A stretch of DNA of 64,000 bases from Ornithodoros turicata (taxonomy: Eukaryota; Arthropoda; Arachnida; Ixodida; Argasidae). The notes beneath the pieces are model-generated. The model was not told the origin of the DNA. It did no database searches and was given only the letters and a program-made list of their open reading frames with translations. Position numbers and translations under genes: made by a program. The DNA is taken from NCBI RefSeq assembly GCF_037126465.1, contig NC_088206.1:68699687-68763686 (forward strand), given 5' to 3'. This document shows, piece by piece, positions 54,754-64,000 of the stretch (position 1 is its first letter; every line of letters starts with the position of its first letter).

Positions 54754-56012
54754 ACGATATCGACTGTCAATTGAATTTTCAGTTCAATTTTAATTCATCC
54801 TTAGGATGTGGAAATGGGAAAAAAATCTTTCATCCTGGATTCATCGGGTATTTATTGTTAATTAACTCTTCTTCTGACACGATGATGCGATGAAGATGTT
54901 ATACTTCGGAAGTAGAGGCACACCACAACACTTCGCTTTCTTCGCTACATACCAGTTCTGTTTCGTGGTCTTAGCCTCTCGATTTTGTTTTAATGAAGTG
55001 ATGTTATAAGCGTAATTTTCGTGAAAATTCCTACGCGTAATGTGTCTCATCAGGACCTGTTGGCAACCCTGTGTCCACTATATAGAGTCCGTACTTCATT
55101 CTCGCGAAGGATGCGCCCGCTGGCCGAATTTTTTTCCGAATTCTGCGTAGTTGCAGCTGATGCGGGTTTGTGGCATTATCACGAGCAATCTGTTTCTATT
55201 CCTGGCCAATTTGACCTCTACTTCGCGTATTTAGCTGTATATAGGTTGGTTCCTGGCATGTTCACGGCGTGGAAGATTGGCGCCAAATTTAACTGCGTCT
55301 GAGAACGAGGTAAAACTCAGTTCGTAATTCGTTTGTTGGTCTTCAGGGAAAGAGACTCATAAATTTAGCTGGAAGTCTCTGATAACGGATACGGCATGTA
55401 GCCCGGCTTATTAGACGGTGGCGACGATTTTCTTGTACGCTTTCTTTCGACGTCTTCTTCCTCGTCGATACAAAATACGTTGCGTCGTCTGGTCCGGTTT
55501 GGCGATCCGCGGTGACAGGAGTACGGTGGCCGCGACGTCATCGGAAGTTCCCGGCACTGGGCCCAACGGCAAATCGCATTTCTGCATCCAGCGAGGGTTC
55601 TGTCAGTCAGTATGAGCTACGCTTGTATGCGGCGGGCTCTGCTTGCTCAATGGGCCCCCTTATAGATAGTAAAATAAGATGATTACACATACGGGATTTC
55701 ACCGTAAAATGCCTTTTGTACCCGGACCTCGCGCTGGATGAGCCCTCAGCCATTCGCCGGTAACGGGACTTTACCATTTTTCAGCGCGTTCGTATACTCC
55801 GGAAAATCCACGGATATCGTTCCGTTCTATCCACATCGGTGCTAGATGAGCCCTCGGCCAATTGCCGGTAACGCGACTTTTTCCTGCACCCAGAGCGAGG
55901 CTGGATGCCCCGTGACTCCGCCTCCTCTGGGCCCGCCGGCAAATCGTGTCGGCAAATTCTGCGTCCAGTGCGAGCGCTGGATGCCTCGCCGACGAAGAGC
56001 CGTCGAAAAACG
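54754..56012. other. Locus 17 3' UTR and repeat-derived spacer
   Basis: 54860-54990 is homologous to the 3' UTRs of loci 15-18 (CTGTTTCGTGGTCTTAGCC). 55140-55320 is an inverted relative of the repeat at 45780 and 56630. 55700-55990 contains repeated GATGAGCCCTC.GCCA and GCCGGTAACG.GACTTT. I see no gene. Confidence 0.5.
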
Positions 56013-56585
56013 TGCACACACATATTTAGGCACATATCTTGTTGTCTACCTAACTAACGAACTTCCGGTGGCGCACGAATGCGCACTTATGCGTGCGAAA
56101 TCTGCAGAAAAATCGTGGAAGCCATACTCAGCTTAAAAAATAGACTTAAAAAGACTTAAATAGACTTAAAAATAGACTTAAAAAGCAACGAAAAGTTCGG
56201 CCTCCGTGCGCCAGAATGGGGGCAACATGGCGGAAGCAGGAGAGTTGTGTTCAAGTACCGCTAGGGGAGCTATCGGTGCAGAAATCGAAACGACGTCCCA
56301 CATGGATGCTCATCAGTAGTGCCCCTAGCGGTGCCTGCACATAACTCTCCTGAGACCGCCATGCACTACCATGCACTGTCACGACCGCCCTATTCTGATG
56401 CATGGAAGCCGATGTTTTCGCGCTCCGTTTTTTTTTTTTTTTGACGCTGAGTATGGCTTTCAGGATTTTTTTTTATAGCTTTCGCACTCATAAATACGCC
56501 ATCGTACGCCACCGGAAGTTCCTTGGGTAAGTAGACAACGAGTTACATGTAAAAATGCGGGTCATGTTTTTCTGCACACACCCTG
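56013..56585. mobile_element. Foldback element with ~100-bp imperfect inverted arms
   Basis: The left arm contains ACGAACTTCCGGTGGCGCAC and AAGCCATACTCAGC. The right arm contains GCTGAGTATGGCTTTC and GCCACCGGAAGTTCC. A smaller inverted pair (GAGAGTTGTG / CATAACTCTC) and GACTTAAAAAT repeats are inside. Ends are approximate. Confidence 0.6.
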
Positions 56586-56747
56586 TATACCCTTACGAAG
56601 TGAGCTTTTACCGCGTTCTGAGGCGCAGTCAGGTTTGGCGTCAACTTTCCACGCCGGGAAGCCCCCTACAGTCAAATGTGCGAAGCAAAGGTCAAACGAA
56701 AACAAATTCCTCAGAATGATGCTACAAATCCGTATCAGCAGCAACTA

Positions 56748-57228
56748 CACTCTTAAAAATTAACTTCACCGCATAGCACGCTCCTACACTCTTAGAAATG
56801 AACTTCACCACATAGCACGCTCCTAGCCAACCATCATCCCGAATGACAACGTTCTCGCCCCTGATTTGTTGAAAACGGGAGGAGGAGCCTATTTTGTGCC
56901 CGTTATGCACGGCACAAAATAGGCTCCTCCTCCCGTTTTCAACAAATCTAGGGTGGGAACGTTGTCATTCGGGGTGATGATTGGCTAGGTGCGTGCTGTG
57001 TGGTGAAGTTCATTTTTAAGAGTGTAGCCAACTATAATCTCTGCCCTGATTTGTTGAAAACGGGAGGCGTACGCCTTTTTTGTGACACTTGTGCTGTTCA
57101 TAATTGTCACACAAAAGGCGTACCCCCCCCCCCCCCCCACTTTCGACAAATCAGGGCTGATAACGATATCATTCCAGATGATGGTTGGCTAGGAGCGTGC
57201 TATGCGGTGAAGTTAATTTTTAAGAGTG
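56748..57228. mobile_element. Palindromic MITE (outer copy), host of a nested MITE
   Basis: It begins CACTCTTAAAAATTAACTTC and ends GAAGTTAATTTTTAAGAGTG with TA flanks. It is split by the inner copy 56787-57024 at the TA in GCTCCTAGCC. The core is of the AAAAGGCGTACGCC type. Confidence 0.85.
56787..57024. mobile_element. Palindromic MITE (inner, nested copy)
   Basis: Ends CACTCTTAGAAATGAACTTC and GAAGTTCATTTTTAAGAGTG; TA duplicated on both sides. The core is of the other type (GGAGGAGCCTATTTTGTG). Confidence 0.9.
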
Positions 57229-57607
57229 TACACACAGAAGCGAAAAATTCGGCCCAGCTGGCACAAATCCTTGGGGGAATAAATTACAGACAATCCTGTA
57301 GACGCCACAGGGTTGCCAACAGGTCCTGCTGCGACACGAAAAGCGGAGAAATTTTCGCAAAAATTTATTCGTACGTTTATTCGTAGGTTTCGTGAGAACG
57401 TTTATTCGTGGCGCGGCTTTTTACGAAAACAAAATCATGCGGCTGAGACCACGAAACAGAAGGCAAATAAGTGGTGTATTGAGCCTGTACCTTCGAAGTA
57501 TGAATAGCAGCATCATTTCAGGAAGAGGAGTTAATTTTACGATAGATATCCGAGAAATGTAAGGAACAGGATGATATGCAGGATGGAAGTCCACGTCGTT
57601 TATCCTG

Positions 57608-57857
57608 CACTCTTAAAAATGAACTTCACCTCATAGCACGCTCGTAGCCAACCACCATCTCGAGTGATATCGTTATCTGCCCTGATTCGTTGTAAACGGG
57701 AGGCGTACGCCTTTTTTGTGACACTTATGCTGTTCATAATTGTCACAAAAAAAGGCGTACGCCTCCCGTTTTCAACAAATCAGGGCAGACAACGATATCA
57801 TTCGTGGCGATGGTTGGCGTAGAGCGTGCTATGCGGTGAAGTTCATTTTTAAGAGTG
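57608..57857. mobile_element. Palindromic MITE in locus 18, distal insertion
   Basis: CACTCTTAAAAATGAACTTC to GAAGTTCATTTTTAAGAGTG. Comparison with locus 16 (TTTATCCTGTTGGTCC) shows the insertion duplicated TG rather than TA. Confidence 0.9.
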
Positions 57858-57895
57858 TGTTGGTCCTCGTCGCAGGAGTCGCTTATATTTATCTG

Positions 57896-58133
57896 CACGC
57901 TTAAAAATGAACTTCACCACATAGCACGCTCCTAGCCAACCATCATCCTGAATGCCAACGTTCTCGCCCTAGATTTGCTGAAAACGGGAGGAGGAGCCTA
58001 TTTTGTGCCGTGCATAATGAGCACAAAATAGGCTTCTCCTCCCGTTTTCAACAAATCAGGGGCGAGAACGTTGTCATTCGGGATGATGGTTGGCTAGGAG
58101 CGTGCTATGTGGTGAAGTTCATTTTTAAGAGTG
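57896..58133. mobile_element. Palindromic MITE in locus 18, proximal insertion
   Basis: CACGCTTAAAAATGAACTTC to GAAGTTCATTTTTAAGAGTG, of the CCTATTTTGTGC core type. The empty site in locus 16 is TTTATCTGGAAGTG; flanks here are again TG on both sides. Confidence 0.9.
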
Positions 58134-58972
58134 TGGAAGTGCTCGTGTGTTTGGCAATGGAGACGACGCGTAGCCCGACGTCTCCGGCAATAGCAACAAG
58201 TGGCCGTGAAGTTCCTCTCCGCTATCTTTCCTTTCGGCTCTCCCCACCGAAGTCACATTAACACCAGTCGTGTCCTCTACAGTCGATGGAGGATAGATCA
58301 CTTCGATTGCTGACGTTTCGCCGTATACCTTTGTTCGAAGGATGGCGCGCACGGGGGCAAGGGTTCCATCATTGCTGCCACGTGTAACGTTCTTGGTCGT
58401 GTTCAACGATAGAATTTCCCGTCCTAGTGCAACAGCAAAGCGCAGTAATAGGGGTACCACGACCACGCAGGAAACCATACAACAGACAAAGGCTATGTCT
58501 GTTGGAGTACACTCCACTAATGCGAGACGCTTCACATTTTTGTGCGGTTCCGGTTGCGGGTAGAACGCTGGCACAAGCTGAGGCTGCTGGCATTGTTCTG
58601 CTTGAGGGTACGTCGCTTCTGCGGGACCCGGTGGCATCCCTGCAGGAGCCGTGGGCTGCTGTGCTCGATTCCCGGCATATGCAGGCTGTGCCTGCCCGGT
58701 TTGCGCTGGATTCTGGAAGTACTGTGGATACCGGACATAAGCGTGACCATATGGAATTTGTTGCGATGCCGGCATTCCTGGCATAGAAGGTTGAATCCCA
58801 CGTGGTCGTCCAACGTTCATGGCTGCATATAGGAAATCGCTTCTCTGGTCTGGTCATGAAGAGGTTTCGCTTTGTTGGTTCTTCGGTTGCTTGGAAGTTG
58901 TTCCTGATTACCTTCCTCTTCTTCTTCTTCAGCCAGGGGGGGGGGGGGGGGCAGTGGCCTTCTTCTCCTTCC

Positions 58973-59010
58973 AAGGAGAAGGCCGTGAGCCACTAAGAAA
59001 GATTGGCCAG
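58973..59010 (-). promoter_or_regulatory. CCAAT-containing 5' module of locus 18
   Basis: On the minus strand CCTGGCCAATCTTTCTTAGT is followed by GGCTCACGGCC. Beyond it the duplicated segment continues to 59105. Confidence 0.55.
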
Positions 59011-59105
59011 GACAAAAGGGACAAACGGCGTTTGTCTATGTCTATGTCTGCGCAGTAATGGTAGGGACTAAGGCCAGGTCAGACCCAAGTAACTTATGAC
59101 ATATA

Positions 59106-60015
59106 CAGGGTGTATGCTATAAAAGGTCAGTCACATTTTCGCGCGTGGCGCGATACCTACTTGACAGACAGACTTCCGCTGCCGCAGAGTGAAGAAGTTA
59201 CTGCAGGAAACCCTACAAAAAAATCGTCGATATCAGGCACTGCGTAACAAAATAGATCCGGCCACGCAAACTTTCGTCTTCATGCATTTCCTATGCGCTA
59301 TACCGACGTAAACACGCCAGTCTGTTGATAGTTGTTTGTAGCTTCCGCATGGGGCGCTAGTGACGTTGAATCCGAAACAAACTCATGTGGGCGCGTATTT
59401 CTGTTATGCACGGTACGTACCCGTGGTACTCATTGAGATTTACGTTTAAAAGCTTGATACGATTTGTTTTAATGTTTTCTGCACATGTTGCGGCTCGTAT
59501 GCCGCTTCCTAGCGAAACATTTCTGCTTCTTCTCTTAGCAGACGACAGTCTGTTTGCGATTGCTTTGTTGCGAGAACGACACTTTTAGCCGCCCTTCTAA
59601 CGTTTATATTTCATCCATTTTGTGTCTCTATACAGTTTCATTGGACTCTATTATTCCTGTTATTATATTTGTTCGTGTTCCATTTGTTTCTGTCGTATTT
59701 TGTATCCTTTGTGCCTTGCTGTGCGCCAGTTGACGGCGTACACCTGTGGATTCAACGTCACTAGCGCCCCATGCGGAAGCTACAAACAACTATCGACAGA
59801 CTGGCGTGTTTACGTCGGTATAGCGCATAGGAAATGCATGAAGACGAAAGTTTGCGTGGCCGTATTTATTTTGTTACGCAGTGCCTGATATCGACGATTT
59901 TTTTGTAGGGTTTCCTACCGTAACTTCTTCACTCTGCGGCAGCGGAAGTCTGTCTGTCAAGTAGGTATCGCGCCACGCGCGAAAATGTGACTGACCTTTT
60001 ATAGCATACACCCTG
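59106..60015. mobile_element. Large foldback element, ~265-bp inverted repeats
   Basis: The left end CAGGGTGTATGCTATAAAAG and the right end CTTTTATAGCATACACCCTG extend as inverted repeats to about 59370 and 59748, with a unique 375-bp centre. TA is duplicated at both ends. The empty site is seen in the paralogous segments at 49555 and 51350 (GACATATATCC then GATGTACGATG). No transposase frame is present. Confidence 0.9.
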
Positions 60016-60412
60016 TATATGATGTACGATGACTAATACATGAACAATTGGGTATGCACGTATGTAGGAATATGTACGACTATATGCATGGGCAAAAGTA
60101 TGAATGTAGGCATGTGTGTACGTGAAAGTGTATGAGAGTAGGAAGGAAGTGCCTAGAAGCGGTTGGACAGTACGATGTACGATACAAGGCTCGCATCTTC
60201 TTCTTCAAGGTCCAACGGAGAATGCCACAAGGGAGGTCGGCCACGGCTATGAGGACAGGCTTCTTCTCCAGACCTTTCGGATTCTTCTTCTACTTCCAGT
60301 GTCTTCAGTGCCATCCCTCGCAGTTTGTCTAGGTTACCATAGTTTGTCCTCATTCTTCTTCTTCTTCCCATGGATAATGATCGCAAGGGAGCCACAAGGG
60401 TGATCGTATGTA

Positions 60413-60669
60413 CACTCTTAAAAATGAACTTTACCGCACAGCACGCTCCTAGCCAACCATCATCTCGAATGATATCGTTATCTGCCCTGATTTGTTGAAA
60501 ACGGCAGGCGCACGCCTTTTTTGTGACACTTATGCTGTTCATAATTGTCACAGAAAAGGCGTACGCCTCCAGTTTTCAACAAATCAGGGCAGATAACGAT
60601 ATCACGATATCATTTGAGATGATGGTTGGCTAGGAGCGTGCTGTGCGGTGAAGTTCATTTTTAAGAGTG
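60413..60669. mobile_element. Palindromic MITE
   Basis: CACTCTTAAAAATGAACTTT to GAAGTTCATTTTTAAGAGTG, TA on both sides, core AAAAGGCGTACGCC. It lies beside a degraded minus-oriented 5' module at 60214-60245. 60690-60880 holds a SINE tail piece and a repeat shared with 39780-39960. Confidence 0.9.
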
Positions 60670-61006
60670 TAGTTGACAACCTGTACTGCATGACATTGCC
60701 CACCTCTACGAGGCCGACAACGGTGAGCCCTTTTATCACCACCATCACGGTGTGGGCGGAGAATGTGGTGGTTGAAGTGATGGAGGTGGTGAATGACGGA
60801 TTTGGTTTTATGGCACGAGGCAACTATTGCATAAAAAGTGGCATCACCCATGTCCAGTTATTTCCATAATTCACACGTAGAGTCATTGTAGATGTACGTC
60901 TGTGTGTTTGGTCGTAGCTTTACGTTCTAGGTATGTAAGAGCTCACGGAGTTAGATAAACATGATGGTATCGCGCCAAACAGCAGACGTGGAACAGTAGA
61001 CGTGGA

Positions 61007-61050
61007 ATAGCTTTGACCCAAGGCAGAAGCCTTGAGTCAAAGCTATTTAT
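61007..61050. repeat. Perfect-arm hairpin next to a repeated motif
   Basis: AATAGCTTTGACCCAAGGC and GCCTTGAGTCAAAGCTATT are inverted across a 4-base loop with one mismatch. The following TATGTCGAACAGAAAGTGTT also occurs at 48205, so this is the end of a dispersed repeat. Confidence 0.7.
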
Positions 61051-61184
61051 ATGTCGAACAGAAAGTGTTCGAGATATGGGGGCACCGGTCTCTGTTCGAA
61101 ATATTGGAGGTTCCCGATATATGGGCTCTCCTACTTCTATCAGCCTAATTCATGAGATGCCTGGACTTCGTTCTCTTTCACCTA

Positions 61185-61433
61185 CACTCTTAAAAATGAA
61201 CTTCACCTCATAGCACGGTCCTAGCCAACCATTATCTCGAATGATATCGTTATCTGCCCTGATTTGTTGAAAACGGGGGGCGTACGCCATTTCTGTGACA
61301 CTTATGCTGTTCATAATTGTCACAGAAAAGGCGTACGCCCCGTGTTTTCAACAAATCAGGGCAGATAACGATATCATTCGAGATAATGGTTGGCTAGGAC
61401 CGTGCTATGAGGTGAAGTTCATTTTTAAGAGTG
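61185..61433. mobile_element. Palindromic MITE
   Basis: CACTCTTAAAAATGAACTTC to GAAGTTCATTTTTAAGAGTG, TA flanks. The arms are almost perfectly complementary (both carry the CGGTCCTAGCC / GGCTAGGACCG change), which indicates arm homogenisation. 61434-62557 has no gene that I can support. Confidence 0.9.
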
Positions 61434-62557
61434 TAATAGCAGATATGCTCTTGCGCCATATTAATCCGACGGCCGCTTTCCATTACACTCGTGAGGTTTA
61501 TAGATAAATGTTATTACTGTATCATTGTTTCTGTAGTATATAAAAATGGGTGCGCTACTTTTTAGGCGCTTGCTGATGGGCAAGGGGAAGACCTTGAATG
61601 AAGGATACCTTTCTAAGCACCACCGATATCTTTAATGAGAAACCGCGAGAACGCCCTCACTTATATGAGGATCCTGATAAGAACTAATCCATATGAGATC
61701 GAGTACGTGGCATCGCAATTGTAATCATATCTGTCTGGTGAAAGCCACAAAATTACAAGCACGAGGCCTCTCTATAACTGGCACCTGTATATAGAAGCGA
61801 TTGAAATTCATCCATCCCTTTCGACCGCGGATTCTTTAACACCATCTGGGGGGTCTTCATTATTCGTTTCTTTTCGAGTTACGTTTTACGGCTTATATTG
61901 TTGTTATCGAGTCTATTCAAAATTGAGCTTTATTGCACCTGACAACACCTACTCTACGAGAATTTCGCTTTCGACTTGAGACCACTAGCAGCGCTGCATA
62001 ACGCTTCGAGCAGTTCACGTCTTCCATCAGCTTTTTCATACTTTTCCTTCGACTCATGCAACATATACGTGCCCGTCACTCCGTCTGGATTCTCCTTTTA
62101 AATGTGAGTCATTCCTTTCCTTCCACATTTTTCCGTTTTTTTTTTCTTCCCTATCAAATAGCAGAACTTAATTTTAGTTCTTCAGTTGTATTCAAAATCG
62201 ATCCATCGTCTGCACTTAAATCTTATTCCCGTCTGCTGTCAACATGTCGATTCGTATAATGAAGCGTATGTTCTGTAGTAGGCGTCGTAATCACATGTAC
62301 ATCTCCGGTCAACCTTAATAATAACACTGGAAAAAAATTCGGTCTCATGTCCTACCGCGACATCAGCCACCCTTGGGGAACTGGGGGGAATGTTAAGTGA
62401 ACAAAATCATTGCGTTAAACTAACAGAGCCATTTTGTTCGGTTAAGATTAAGATATGGGAGTTACCTTTTCTTTTCTTTTTTTCTTTTAATACTGAAGAA
62501 GCGAGAAGAACGCGTCGGCTGATAAGGCTGATAAGCGCGCTTTGCGCTGCGGCATTA

Positions 62558-62950
<393 letters not shown>

Positions 62951-62970
62951 CATAGGTATTCCATTACGTA

Positions 62971-63207
62971 CACTGTTAATAGAACTTCACCTCATAGCAC
63001 GATCCTAGCCAGTCATCATTCCGAATAATATCATTCTGCGTCCTGATTTGTTCAAAACAGGGGGAAGGCGCCTGTCTGGAACAAGACAGTGTGTCCCAGA
63101 TAGGCGCCTTCTCCCATTTTCAACAAATCAATATACGCAGGATGATATCATTCAGAATGATGGCTGGCTAGGCGCGTGCTATGTGGTGAAGTTGTGTTTT
63201 AATAGTG
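62971..63207. mobile_element. Palindromic MITE, diverged subtype
   Basis: CACTGTTAATAGAACTTCAC to GAAGTTGTGTTTTAATAGTG with TA flanks. The core is different (GAAGGCGCCTGTCTGGAAC / CCAGATAGGCGCCTTC). It is a third core type with the same outer arms. Confidence 0.85.
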
Positions 63208-63389
63208 TAGTGGGACGGGTCGTCTGGCACGCGCTTTCTTTTGTCTTTCTTCCCCTTTGCGGCAGTATCTGTCGCCGCCCTTCCCGCGTCTGAAGCAGAG
63301 CGGTCAACCGGTCGCCCCTTGCTCTCACGCCGGAGCAGACGAGTCACGACAGCCAGTAAAACGGCTCGGATGACGTGACGTCAATACTA

Positions 63390-63638
63390 CACTCTTAAAA
63401 ATGAACTTCACCTCACAGCACGCTCCTAGCCAACCATTATCTCGAATGATATCGTTATCTGCCCTGATTTGTTGAAAACACGTGGCGTACGCCTTTTCTG
63501 TGACAATTATGAACAGCATAAGTGTCACAGAAATGGCGTACGCCCCCCGTTTTCAACAAATCAGGGCAGATAACGATATCATTCGAGATAATGGTTGGCT
63601 AGGAGCGTGCTGTGAGGTGAAGTTCATTTTTAAGAGTG
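63390..63638. mobile_element. Palindromic MITE
   Basis: CACTCTTAAAAATGAACTTC to GAAGTTCATTTTTAAGAGTG, TA flanks, core AAAAGGCGTACGCC type; arms nearly perfect. Confidence 0.9.
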
Positions 63639-63744
63639 TACGTTCACATAGCGCGGTAAAAAAAAATGTTCGAGGAGCCTTCCGCGCTCCTTTAATTGGC
63701 TATAGTTTCATCTGCATAGCATTTGTGTGTACCTTTTTGCGCAG

Positions 63745-63864
63745 GTATTCCATTCGCTAGGATCTTCCATATACGAAGAGACGAACAAGGAATTTTACAA
63801 CGACGACCAATTTAAACTCATCTCCAGCGTGCGCAGGACTCCTGGTCTACACATCATATATAAC
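63745..63864 (+). CDS. Candidate internal exon of an unidentified gene
   Basis: A pyrimidine-rich acceptor (ACCTTTTTGCGCAG) and a good donor (GTGAGT at 63865) enclose exactly 40 codons. They are open only in the frame VFHSLGSSIYEETNKEF, then YNDDQFKLISSVRRTPG and LHIIYN. The other two frames contain stops. The residue mix looks like a folded protein domain, but I do not recognise the family. Both neighbouring exons would lie outside the window or be hidden by the MITE cluster. It could be a chance open stretch. Confidence 0.4.
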
Positions 63865-64000
63865 GTGAGTTCCATTAGATTCCATTAGGACTGCATGATA
63901 CGCGGGGGAAACAACGTCATCCCCGAATGGTCCCTTTTTACTTTTCTTTCCTTTTTCTCTTTCTTTCTTTCTTTCTTTCTTCTTTTTTTTGAGCTGGTAG

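Larger units (their letters stand above)
57541..58820 (-). pseudogene. Locus 18: long-subfamily member with tail interrupted by two MITEs
   Basis: From ATG 58820 the frame is intact for 231 codons (MNVGRPRGIQPSMPGMPASQ, YVRYPQYFQNPAQTGQAQPA, FVCCMVSCVVVVPLLLRFAV, NTTKNVTRGSNDG). After NTRALP it enters the MITE at 58133, which supplies His-Ser-stop. The missing end (DKYKRLLRRG as in locus 16) lies at 57860-57895 between the two MITEs. The last bases and 3' UTR lie left of 57608. The protein loses only about 13 C-terminal residues, so it may still be made. It shares the N-terminal frameshift of loci 15 and 16. CCAAT module at 58973-59010. Confidence 0.8.

Noticed and set aside
55021..55302. Plus-strand 93-codon frame
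   Set aside because: Overlaps a dispersed repeat found also at 45780 and 56630, so the frame is not evidence for a gene.

Overview
The window is nuclear DNA of an animal, most likely an arthropod and plausibly a tick or other chelicerate. The evidence is intron-rich genes with GT-AG splicing, orthologues of metazoan POMT2 and GSTZ/maleylacetoacetate isomerase, a run of the arthropod telomere motif (TTAGG), and a dense load of a tRNA-headed SINE, MITEs and other DNA transposons. The chelicerate placement is inference, not proof.

Positions 1-10.4 kb form a conventional gene block. A POMT2-like protein O-mannosyltransferase gene runs leftward from 6644 and leaves the window before its last exon; 16 coding exons were traced with matching splice phases. 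Divergent from it is a seven-exon zeta-class GST / maleylacetoacetate isomerase gene (7361-8616, +). Tail-to-tail with that is a diverged second copy (10372-9061, -) with the same intron positions, one non-canonical GC donor and no active-site cysteine.

Positions 13.8-58.8 kb are dominated by an amplified family that I do not recognise: 18 loci on both strands, here called loci 1-18. Each intact member is a mostly single-exon ORF of about 110-340 residues. It has a basic N-terminal segment, a conserved block ending in a W-P-R-G-[MI]-Q-P-S-like motif, a proline/glutamine/tyrosine-rich repeat region, a cysteine-rich juxtamembrane segment and one predicted membrane span. A long subfamily (loci 1, 3, 5, 6, 12-18) adds a Ser/Thr-rich tail with N-glycosylation sequons. 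A short subfamily (loci 2, 4, 7-11) ends in a short basic tail. Flanks are amplified with the genes: a CCAAT-containing module, a (GAA)n purine tract at the 5' end, and a shared 3' UTR and 3' flank. Several members are broken by frameshifts, nonsense codons or transposon insertion, so this is a birth-and-death cluster.

Between and inside these loci lie a tRNA-derived SINE (about 13 copies), an internally deleted hAT element with a perfect 8-bp target duplication, a reverse-transcriptase remnant, several inverted-repeat elements, and ten copies of one palindromic MITE, nine of them packed into 56.7-63.7 kb. One MITE copy is nested in another, two interrupt the tail of locus 18, and one ends in a long (TG)n tract. 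The last 250 bases hold one candidate exon of an unidentified gene.
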